The notes beneath the pieces are model-generated. The model was not told the DNA's origin and ran no database searches. It saw only the letters and a list, made by a program, of their open reading frames with translations. Shown here piece by piece: positions 41,201 through 53,200 of a stretch of 64,000 bases of DNA (positions are counted from its first letter, which is position 1; each line of letters starts with the position of its first letter). The position numbers were made by a program, and so were the translations under genes. This stretch comes from Symsagittifera roscoffensis (lineage: Eukaryota; Xenacoelomorpha; Acoela; Convolutidae), in assembly GCF_963678635.1 (NCBI RefSeq), contig NC_087064.1:10887671-10951670 (forward strand), given 5' to 3'.

Positions 41201-44200
41201 TCATTTTAGCTTTTTCTTTTTGAGTTTTTGAATAATTTTCAGTACATTTTGTGAAACTTATAAAAATCTACCAACTATAAATGCCAATTTAAGGTAGGAA
41301 AATATTCAATTCCGTCGTGACGCTCAATTAGGTTTTTATTTCATACGCTCAATTTGGATTTTCGATGTTTGACTTTTGTATTTTCTTTTTTTTTTCGGTT
41401 TCATTCAGTTTTTTAATCTAAATTGAATTAAGTATAAGTTCAAAAATTACTTAAAAACACATGGCTCAAAATAACATGAAAAAATTCGAGATTTAGTCTT
41501 CGAGAGGAATTTTCAAAACACGTATAAACTAGCGGAGCACATGGCCATAATACCAATTTTCAGACCCCCAGAATCCAACAAAAAATAATCGCAGGTAAAA
41601 TATCATATTTAATTGAACTCAGAAAGATGACATCATTTTTTGTTCGGTAAGAAAAGCTTTATTTCAATTTTTAAAAAAATTGATCAAAAAATACCCGAAG
41701 CATAAGTTTTTCGTTACCTCCTTTGAAACAAATTGTTTTAATGCTGTTAAAAATTGTCAATTTTGTTATTTCTTTAAAAAATGAAACCATTACGAACAAA
41801 TTTTCATCTTCAACATTTGGCTGTGATACAATAGGCTATTCTCGCATTTATTTTCAACGACACTCTGATTTTTGTGATTGAAGTTAAAATGGTTTTTTTT
41901 CTAGAGCAAAATCGTCTAATTCCAATTACCGGAGAACAAAATCGACTTCTAGTTTTTATCAATGGCTAATTGTCATTCGGACAAGTAAGCATGTAATATA
42001 CGTCAGTTGGTTTTACTGCTAAGAATGTTCAATTCGCAATTCGATTTTGCCAAGTGAGAGTCAAACGTGGAAAATACGTCAATCAAGTTACAATGGTAAG
42101 GGCAAAAATCACCCTAAAGTCTCCAATTTGGGCGAAGCTTAGCTTATGAGATTTGGTCTGTTCCCTTTTTCTATTTCCATTCTTTTTTGTAAGCCAACCA
42201 GTCTGTGTTTTTTCTTTTGACCTTTAAAAAGAAATCAGTAATTTTCCTTCCAAAAAATAAGTTCAAATTTAGGAGGCTCGATTTTTGTTGGTTTCATAAG
42301 CTCATTTATATGTTGAATACCCAATTATATGTTAATCATGGAAAAAATGGTCGCAGTTAAAGTGTTAAGTGCTTCGTTTAGTCAAAATCTCCCGTAGATA
42401 GATCGCAAAATTTAGAAAATTCATCCATTATTTTTTAACTTTTTTTGAAAGGATATAACTAACTCCGTGCTAAAAACGAATTTGGTATCATCGTCATAGA
42501 AGAACTAAAAGCGATCAATACGTATCTTGGAAACGAATAAAACAAAAACTGATTTCATAAAAAATCGAGAAATAATTAATTGCAAAAAATGCAGAAGATG
42601 AAAGGGAAGCTTGTTTAGAAACAACATAGACATTTTGTCTCTTTCTTTATATTTTTATGTTCCACTTTCCGCAGATACGCTTGATGGTAAGAAAAGCCAA
42701 TACCACAAATCCCCTTTGAACTCAAATCGATTGGTTGCAAAACACCTGTGCCGAAAGATACCATCGATCAATTTCAACAGAAATGAACCTCTTAATTGGC
42801 CGAATTTAAGTTGCACCATCTCTAAAAAATCTCACACATCTCTATTAAATAATCCACTATTGGTGAAAATTACAAACAGTTTAGAGTGATTTAGAGTTCG
42901 GCTAAAAATCGATTAGGACAGGAAATTTTTGCTATTGTACCATATTTCCCGCATTACCAAGTACTCTTTGGGGAGTGAACAGAAAATAAGGGGAAGAGTT
43001 TATCTCAATGCTTGATTTGAAGCTAATAACGGATGGGAGGAATCTATTTTAGCATCCTTTCTGAACACACGGTTTGTTCAAATGATTTCAACCGTTAAAC
43101 GAGAGTTTTCAGGTGAAATATAAAAATATGACAGGGAGTAATGAAATTTATACAGAATTATCATCCAAAAGGTTCATTCTTCAGTTTATTAAGGGAAATA
43201 AAAGCAATTATATAGAAAAATCTCAGCAAGAAAAACATATTTGGTCAAAGATGACCTTAAAGCAAATAAATAGGGAGAAACATTGGATCGAGTGAACATC
43301 CTTAGCTTATGGGCACAAAAAAATTTTGAAAAAACTTTAAAAAATAAATTGTTGGACAGAAATCTTCACCTCCAGGGGTGTAATTTCAACTCCGGACATC
43401 TCTCCTCACACAGCACACACCCGTCAGCAGTCACAACTTGGTTGGTCAATGTCGCGCTCTTACTCTCCCCATCCAATCCCTCATTTCCCTGCGGAACACC
43501 AACCCCATTTCCCTGCGGAACACCAAACCCAACTGCTGGCGGTTTTTTCTGGCGTCCTCTTCGGCCACTGGTGTCTCTCTTGGCCTTGGGTCTCACGACA
43601 GGACCGGTCGCGATTGACGAGACACCTGAAGACGAGTCACTCGGCAAAGACGAAGGCCGACTCTGTTTTGATTCGTTGCTTGGGTTGCGCTGAAAGATAA
43701 AAATGTGATTTTTTTTTCACAATTGCTACCACAATTTTCATTGCAATCATGAAGATACACAGAGAAATCAATCGTTTTACCGTTCATTTTTGTTCAATTT
43801 TAATGCAAATAGCTTATTGACTTTTTTGTGGGGTCTGTTTTTCCGTTTTTATTCAAACTGCTAGCTTGATTGATTTCAAAATCACCATATTCGTATTGAT
43901 TTAATTGATTCATCATTAACTATTTTATTCATCATATTAATATAAACAAAACAATAAAAAGTCAGTGTACTTCAAGACTAACACATTGCTTTTATTTTCT
44001 CTGAAATGCCATTCACCCTTTAAAAAAAGTAGGGTTTTCAATGGAGCTTGTGACTGATAAGGCTTGATATAAATCATCACCCAAACTTTGGCAGTTGATT
44101 ATACGTGAGAAAACCGAAGTTCTCTTAATTAAGAATCTCCTGTTAGTGGTAGAGCAAATAGCCATTTTCTTTTAACTTTTTTTGAGGGCCCATGCCGTAA

Positions 44201-47200
44201 TGCGACAACTCGCAACAAACTACAACTCGCATTAACAGACTGTTGCGCCAACTTATTGTTCCGACCATTTGAAAAATGGGGAGGAATTTCATATTCTGGT
44301 GTGTTTAAGTTTTTGTTTTTGCTTTTTGTTTTACTTGAAAAATCAACTACCACAAATAATCATCGGACTGTGTTGTTGGATATATTATATTGAAGCCCTT
44401 TCAGTCATGATTCGAACCAAAAACACTGATTTGAACACTGAGATCTAAAAAAAACTTTCCCAGAGTCGAGAAAAACCGGTTTGAAGTTTTTGAATTTTCG
44501 TTTTAATTCGATCACCCGAAGCAGACGAGCAGTCTTGCAACAGCTGAATTATGCGTAAATTAAAACCTTAAAACCTAACTTTAAGCAAGTAAACTAATTT
44601 TTGGAGTTTTTTAGTTTCATTTTGGGAACCAAAAACTTCAAAAAGCTCAAATTTTTTTTTTCAAAAACTTTTGAAAAAAAATTTTTTAATACTTTTTTTA
44701 GTTTTTCTAGTCAATTTTCTACAAAATTTTTGTACAATTTGCCTATATTACTATGACTGTCTAATATACCTAAGTTAGTTGTATCATTAAGTCATATCCT
44801 TTTATCACACCAAGCAAAAAAAACTACACTAATTCGGAAAAAAAAACTTTCTAAACCTGAGTTTTCTAAAGACCATGGTCGGAACATTCTCTGCTACCTG
44901 CACAGTAACCGGCTATCGTTGTTGCAATCTTGCCAGCAGAGGGTAGGATTTTAAACAAAAGCTTTAATTTTTCAAACTTTGAAATAAATTGATTTGCAAA
45001 CTTTGCGAGTTGTCCCTTCCCTGAAAAATTGCGAGTTGACTTTCGTGGCGACTTGTCTCGCCACTGACCCATGAAGGCCAGAAAAACTAATCATTCAATC
45101 GCCAAGTGCCGTTCAGAAAGTCATTTTTTTGACAGCTGGCAACCTCTTTTAAAACTACTTTTAATTTTTCGAATCAGCCGAAGAGAATATCATAAATACC
45201 TATTTCCCAAATTACGCTCTTTCCCTAAAAAGGTCAGCAAATTTTTTGAAACATTTTTGAAAACGCGCGCTCGAATGCAAATTTTCGAAAATTGTATCGA
45301 CTTTTTTCGGCCGACCAAACTATTTTACTAGTCTCCAAGAACACTATAACTATCCCTCTTTGAAAAAATTTTGAGCGCTTTGTGGCAAGGGGGAGCTAGA
45401 AAATTGCGTTTTCTGGTGCGCGTTCCTTAGATTTATTCCCCAAATATAAGTTTATATAGCGCCGAAAGAGCTTTTAAGAAAAGTGTCGGTCGGCCAAAAA
45501 ATAAGTCATAAACTAGCACTTAAGGGAAGAACCTTTGGAAGGCCGGGGGGACAATCTTTGAGAGGAGATAGGCGTCCGCCAAATTGCCCTATCTAAATCC
45601 ATCCTGACTGCACAATTAATCCTTGTTCATAACATGTTCCATTCAAAATCTCAGTAGGAAAACAAAATATCAATTAGGGGCAGATTTTTGAAACCCGGAT
45701 CAAAACATCCTCTTTGAATAGAGCGAGCCAGCATTTTAATGTTCAATTCAGAAAAAAGTGAACATAATTTTTCGCGATTATGTGTGCAGTATGCTGTAAC
45801 ATCTAAGAGGAAAGGGTAAGTTTTTGTGTTCTTTTTCAAAAACTTCTAAAAAACGTAGAAGGAACTTTTTTATGGAACCTGGTTTGCCAAAAAAAGAAAT
45901 TACTGCCCCGCCTACCTTTTAAAATCTCTGAAGTAGTTTTTCTTAAAAAAAATTGAAAAGAGTCAAGAAAAGGTGAAACTCAATTTTTTTTTTCAAAACT
46001 TTTTGATTGTTTTTTCCCTACAATTTTTATTTAAAATCTGATGACTTTAGTGACTCGATTGCTCAGTCATTTATCTTGCGATCTAGTCTACACATTAGAA
46101 GGAGAATGTAAATATTGCGCACAAAAACTATCTCAATATTGATCAATTGGCAATTTTCTAGACCCAGAAAATATATGCTGCAAAAGAATATGTTTTTTCT
46201 AGTTTAAACTCAAGACATAATAATTTTTGGTTAAAAATTTGGAAAAAGGCTTGCACAAAAAAAAACAAACCGAGCAATATTGGAGTTCCTTGAAGTTTGA
46301 ACAGAAAAAAAATCATTTCAAGGTACAAAAGTTTTTGCTGTACAAAATGTTTCCTAATCTATGACTGGTAAAATTTATGATTGGTTTTAAGCAGAATCAA
46401 GAACTAATAATTAAATCTCGCAGCCATTGGAGCTAGATATGGATCAATTAGCCTCCCTTTCTTTAATTTGGAATTAGTTTTGAGACGGGATAGCTCAAAA
46501 ACAATTTTTTTAAACAGAAAACTGCAGATTCTGATCGCAACAAATTTTCTAATTTTTTGTTCCGACTTTCGATACAAAAGTCACGAAATATTTGTGCTCG
46601 GGGTGGGTTTTTTTCTTCAGACAAATTTCGACTTTTTAAATAGCCGTTTTTGACGGAATTTTTTTATATCATTCAAAAGGTATTGTTGTCCTGAGCTTAA
46701 ATTTGAAAAGATATTTAACCTGTGATCATTTTTCGTAAAGTTATGAGGGTTTAAAGATTGCCACATTGACCAATTTGGGACAATTAACGCGCGATATAAT
46801 TCGCGCTATTAACGCGCAAGCGGAGATTTAATCCGTCTTACAAATCTTTCCAAATTGGTTGAACGAAGCTTATTTGCCATAATTGATTTGTAACTAGGAG
46901 CGAAATCTATTCTTTTGTATTTTATATGGCGTGTGGGGGGATGATTTTCATTAAAAAAATCAAATTTTAGAAAAATAAATTTTCGTTTTTTTTTTATTTC
47001 GTTTAATTTTTTTAATGTTTTTACTGCTGCTCCATAAACCTTAGAGGCAGTCGGAACACTCAGGGCTTCGCCCTGATACGAGCAGTCTTGTTCAAATTGA
47101 AATCGGTAGTTCTCTGTCACCACAGATTTTACAAAAAATAGCGGTAGTGAAAAAGTTTTTGATTTTGATCTAACGGCAACAAACTTTTTCAGATGATATA

Positions 47201-50200
47201 AGAAAACTTATCAAAAGGTGAAAAGTTGAGATTTGTATGGAGAAAAAATCACATCTTGAACAAATGTTTCATTCCCTTAGAACGAATCTATTTTTAAATC
47301 AAAAACATTTAACTAACTGTAAAAATAGCATTTAGCGTGCTTCATAAATATCGCTAGAAATGCGTTAACCGGATTTTGGTTATGGTACAGCGTGCAGCTC
47401 TCATTAATAGTTTATTTTTTACTCCTAATCTAAGATGATTTCGATAAGTTACTGTTCATTAAATTGAACCAAGGACCCATTAACATCAAGTTTTAAAAAA
47501 ATATCTGTAATTCTTTCAAAATTTCTGGTAAATTTTTTGTATTTAATATTATTGTTGAGATGGAAGATTTCAGGCGGCTCAATGTTTGATGCAATAACAA
47601 CTTGTCGTATTTCTTACGATATTTTGCTTCTTTCTTAAGTGAGAACTTTAAAAGGGAGCTACTATCACTTCATAATTCTTTTCGATCTACTGAATTCTTC
47701 AATTGAGCATTTTCCGTTCAAGTATCAAGTTGAAAAAAGAGGAGACTTAACTTTTCAGGGAAAATTGATTTTAATATGAGTCATGGTTAAGTAAACTCTC
47801 CCCTTCAAAACGCCATTGTAATCTATCTCCAGGCTAAAAATTCTGAAAAATCTGTCAGTTCTTTCAAAAATCAAAAAACACATTTCCATAACCGTCACGC
47901 AAGTCAGTCATAAATTGATTTTCTCGTAGCTGGAAATTTTTGTTTTGTTCAAGTGTTCACGCATGTTTTATCATCTCAAAGCAGTGGAAAAATGAATTCG
48001 GTTTGCTGAAAATGATTCAGAACACAGCAATAAAGTACATTACTGCTGATTTTCAATTCCATCATAAATTGCTCTTTCAAACGGCGGAGATGAATTGACA
48101 CCAGCGATGAGCCGATACGTCGAAGAGCAGAATTAAAAAAAAAAGCAGAAGCTTAGAAATGTAGCTTTTTTTGGATGTCACTTCTTTAGATTAAAAATTA
48201 AAAGGGTCAAGTTTTGGTGTAGTGTATTTTGCTAGATGTCTATACGCATCAAATTTTTCTATTTTTAAACTTGAAAATTTTTTTTGTCTCTTTTTGAGAA
48301 AAATGTAACCAACCAGAATCTTGAAAATTTCGCAATTCTTCTTCTCAATGTTTGTCGTCTTAACGGCCTGTCGCCTTATATACCTACCAACACGGTTACT
48401 AAAGCGCCCTAGATCCGGAGGAGACATTTTTGTTGACATATGAGGAGTTGGCATCCAGCAGTGCATGTTGTAACATGTGTCAGCCCGCATAACGGACTGC
48501 GAGCAAGTTTAACTACACGCACTTGTGGCCATAACAAAATTTCACCACTAAGCGCCAACATCCCAAGCCTATTTCGTCTTCTCAATCATAAATTGAAAAT
48601 TATTCAGATTTTTTTTGCTAAGATATTGAAAAGAACCGATTTTTATTAATGGCTGCCGGTTGATGTGCAAGTAGCGCAGAAATTTCCAATATTAAAAAAA
48701 AAACATGCTTATAATTTTATTCTTTTTTTTTCAAATTGTGTTTTTTGTGTGTGGTGTGATAAAAGGATCTGTCGAAAGCCTCAAACTTAAGCTTGTTCTA
48801 CAGTCACAGTAAAATAGACAAGATGTGCAACAATTTATGTCGAAATATCTTAAGCAAAACAAAACAAACTCAAAAAACTTAGAAATTTTTTTTTTCAAAT
48901 ATTTTTTTTTCGACTTTTTATCAATAAAATTTTTTGTTGAATATTTTTCAAATCTGTGAAATTTCAAATTTTTTTTCTGGTTTGGTGTTTAAAAAAATTA
49001 CTGGAGCAAAAAGTTTCACGGCTTTTTTTAACAATAAGCCTGCTCGCTCGCTTTACTCAATCAAAATTGTACTGAAACTCAAAACATTTTAACCGTTTTT
49101 CTCGACAATTGGATAACTTTCTGTTTTTTTAAATGTCGTTCGAATGAGGATTGAAAGAGTTCTGATAAGATATACACTCCAGTCATTCTGATGATTTGTT
49201 GAGGTAACTGCGTTTGCTTGAAAAATAAAACAAGCCTGCTTGCCCACTTTATTCGCTCGAACTTAGGCAACAAACCAGAAAGTTCAAATGGATTTTTCTC
49301 AATTTTCAGAATTTTTTTGGAATGTTTCTACTTTTGAGATTTCATTGTTATGTGGGAAGCTGCCATCCTTCAGTTCATGTTGTAACACGTGTCAGCCGGC
49401 ATAACGGACTGCGAGCAAATTTAGCTACACGCACTTGTGGCAATTACTAAAGTTACAAAAGTTCACCACTATGAAACGACATCCCAATACTATTTCGTCT
49501 TCACAATCAAAAATTGGAAAATAATCATTTTTTTCATGTTGGGAAATTTAAAAAAAAACAAGTAGCGCAGAGTTTTCCAACCGTGTTTTTCTAAAAACAT
49601 TCATAAAATTTTAATCTTTGCTTAAGTTGGTGTTTTTGTGCGTGGTTTGTTAAAAAAAATTACTAAAAGTCTTAATTTTAGGCGTATTAAACGGTCAAAA
49701 TGAAATGAACAAATTTTTCTACACTATTTGTCGAAAAATTACAAGCAACAAAAACATAGACAAACACAAAAGCCTCAATTTTTTCAAACATTCTGTTTTG
49801 ATTTTTGTTTGAATTTTTTAAACACTTTTTTTTAAAAACACTGAAAAACATTTTACTGGATTTAAACTTAAGTTTCACTGCTTATTTTTTACAATAAGCC
49901 TGCTCGCTTGCTTCACTCGATCAAAATTGCGCTGAAATTCAAACGATTTTAACCAGTTTTTCTGCCGTTTAAATGTGAGCTGAAAGGATTCTCTTGTGAT
50001 ATACGCTCCAATCATTCCGATGATTAGTTGTGGTAACTGCGTTTGGTTGAAAAACAAAAAAAGCCTGCCTGCTCACTTTATTCGCTCAAAATTAGACCTC
50101 AAACCAAAATTTTCAAATGAGTTGTCCTAAATTTTCAAAAAAATTTTCGAAAAAGTTTTGTTGTCCTTCGAATCTCTGTAAAAATTGTCGTTCGAATCTC

Positions 50201-53200
50201 TTAAAATTTCCGAGAAGAGTTTCAAACTATTTGTCCTCAACCCATTCCGATTATGCTTTATTCAGATTATGCTACCAGACTTTGCATGGGAGAAAAATTA
50301 AAACACAACTGAATACGCAGTTACTCCCCATTTTCGTTGGTAGGACTAAATACAATTACAACAAGGATAGCCGGTTACTGTGCAAGTAATACAGAATGTT
50401 CCGACCATAGTCTTTAGAAAACTACGGTTCAGAACGTTTTTTCCAAATTAATTTTTTTTTCTGCTTGTTTTGATGAAAGGATATGAAGTAGAAAAATAAT
50501 TTAGGCATATTTGATAGTCATAGTAATAAAGGAAAATTGGACAAAAAGTTTTGAAGAAACATGTCTAAAAAAACTTTAAGAAAAAATTGATTCAAAACTT
50601 TTTTTTGCAGAAAATTTATGATTTTTTGAAATTGTTTATTACAAAATTGGAGCAAAAAAACTTCAAAAACTATGTTTATTTGCTCAAAATTTAGTTTTAA
50701 GTTTTTAAATTAGGCATAATTTATCTGTTGTAAGTCTGCTCGTTTGCTTTATTTGCTCGAATTAAGACAAAAATCAAAAATTTTAAACCGGTTTTTCTCG
50801 ACATTGGGAGAAATTTTTCAGAATTTCTTAATGTGGATCAAATCACGACTGAAGAGGCTTTAATATGATTTTACTCAACCCAGTACGATGATAAAATATA
50901 CTCTAATACAAAGTTCCTCCCCATTTTCAATGGTCGGAACAAAAAAAAGAATTTCAGTTTTTTGTTGTTTTATATGATAATTTTCAAAAACATTCAAACG
51001 TGTCCCGCGGAAATGAATGAATTTAGCAATGAGATCATTCCATAGAAAAAAAAACACTTTTCATGAAAAAAAAATTTTTTTTTAAAGTTTTATTAATTTG
51101 CAACTGGTGCCATAGTAGTTCTGGTCTAGTGGATTGCTGTGACTACTTGAAGTACATGTTGAGCTGAATGGTTAGGTTCTGTTTGCTTGACTGATCTGCA
51201 ATTGGAGTTCAAAATCATAAATGAAGGTGCGTAAGAGGAGAGCGCAATTATTTGAAAAGGGTCACTTAACTGAGATTTCCAACTTCAGAGAAGAATTTAA
51301 CCGGTTAGATGGGTAATTGCAAATACTCTTGGTGCTTTCAAGGTATTCTAATTGTAGGTTAGAAGCTAAATCATCAGATAGTTGAAATAAATGCAGAAAT
51401 CTAATAGAGCATAAAAATCTAAAAACTATCTTAATGCGCTTTTTAAAATGATTTATTTTTTCTTATGTTAAATTCATCAGATCGACTAGACTCTAATAAA
51501 GCATAGCCCCCGGAAAATTATATCCTACCAACCTAATGTTTTTTTTTTTTGCTGTGATGGGGTTACAGTTTTTGTTTAGGGAGAGGGTTTTAATGGGAGG
51601 GGGTTTTAATGGGAAAGAAATTTGGCCATATTTGCTTAATTCAGATGAATTAATTTTGACATTTGTGATACAGGATTTTTAAGTAGCTGTTGCAGCTCTT
51701 AAAACTGTTCTGCTTATAAGCCGCGTGATAATTGAGAAGCAGTATTTGTTCGTAGCTTAGTTTGTCAGTTAGGATTGTCCATAACTTAATCAGAAGATTA
51801 AAGGCATCAGTCAAATCTGATTGAAGTGTCTGGTATCTAAGCCTGATAATTTACTCGCCAGCCAACCTTGAAGTTCAAAGGTACAAATCTTGCATTTGGT
51901 AGACATTCTGTAATTCAATGCTCACGAAACGGCTATTCTGATTTTGTATGAAGTAATGAATAGTCAATAGATTTCAACATACTAGAAATATGCATCACAC
52001 AAAAAAAGTTCAATCACAGTTATATATTAAAGTAATTAAACAGTCTAAAGTAATTAAACAAATTCGAAAAAATCAAAGTTCATAAAAAATTTTGAGTTGC
52101 TTTTAAAAAAGATAAAAGTTCTGAATAATTTGACTGCCTCTTAGGTCCCCAGATATGAATAATAGTTTCAGGAAATTTTGAAATTGATAGTTTTTTAATG
52201 AACAAATTTTTGCTTTTGTTAGATTATTTTTTCGAAAGTATTTCCCACTACACCTTTTGAGGTAAAAAAAAAGAGAGTGATAGCATTGTTGTTAGTGCGG
52301 AATATTTATGCTTTGGGTGGTCTTTTATTCACTAAATTTCTATTCTTATTAAGCATTTTGGAGGGAAATTTTTTATACAATCTGAAGGATATTATTGTCC
52401 GGTGTTCAAGGAGAAAAAACGCACACCGCAAAATTATACCATTCCAATGATTTTCAAGCATTATGACTAACTTAATCTAGTTCTTGATAAAGTGTTTATA
52501 TTTTAGACATCTTTTTTGGGTTTAAACTGAGCCAGGCAATTTTGTTTAGAATTTGGTTTTTTCTTATCTGCTGAATGAAACTTAATAGTATGGAGCGTTC
52601 TTTTTTCCATTTTCTTAATCATGAGGCAGCAAATAATCGGACGGATTCAATTTCATCTGCAAAAAAGAGTCACGTGTGATCACATGTAGTTTGCGAGGTC
52701 ACTTGGCATCTAAAAGTTAGTGTTTAGCTTTTTCTAGTATATCGAAGTTCAATACATTTTCATTATCACAAATCACAGGTTGTTTTCTGCGCTTTTTCGA
52801 TTTTTATTGAGATGTAATATTGTTCAAATGTGTGGAAAAACTCAGTAAAATCACATTTGTACAAATGCAATCAGGTTTTTGGATTCAATTTTGGTGCTAA
52901 ACGAACAAAAAGTCTCTGCATAATAATTATTTGGAATCGAAATTTGACTCAAGAGAATTTTGAATAGTGACAAACGACGGGGTGTTTTACTTTTGAACAT
53001 CCTAAGAATTTATTGAGAGTTATGAAACTTTTTGCGTTGCCGTACATTTATCTTATACGGTTTTTTTTGTGCGAGTTTTTTTTTATGCGTGTTCTCGCTA
53101 GAATTCTTAGCGAGAAAAAACCAAGGTCGTAACTAATGAGTTTTCTGGTGAACGAAGTACAGTGTGTGAAAAAAGTCCAAAACTGAAAGATTGAAACAAA

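Larger units (their letters stand above)
22922..43369 (-). other. Prickle intron 2
   Basis: A 20.4-kb intron carrying the LTR retrotransposon, family A copies, a coding-like island (24540-26860) and the assembly gap. The stretches 22922-24540, 27933-29225, 31441-33095 and 41430-43369 hold no feature I can support. Confidence 0.7.

Noticed and set aside
43283..43693. 136-codon plus-strand open frame
   Set aside because: Antisense of prickle exon 2; the minus strand carries the conserved Cys-rich motif and proper splice sites.
48437..48625. Structured RNA gene in the duplicated block
   Set aside because: No cloverleaf or box motifs could be traced; it is better described as a repeat.
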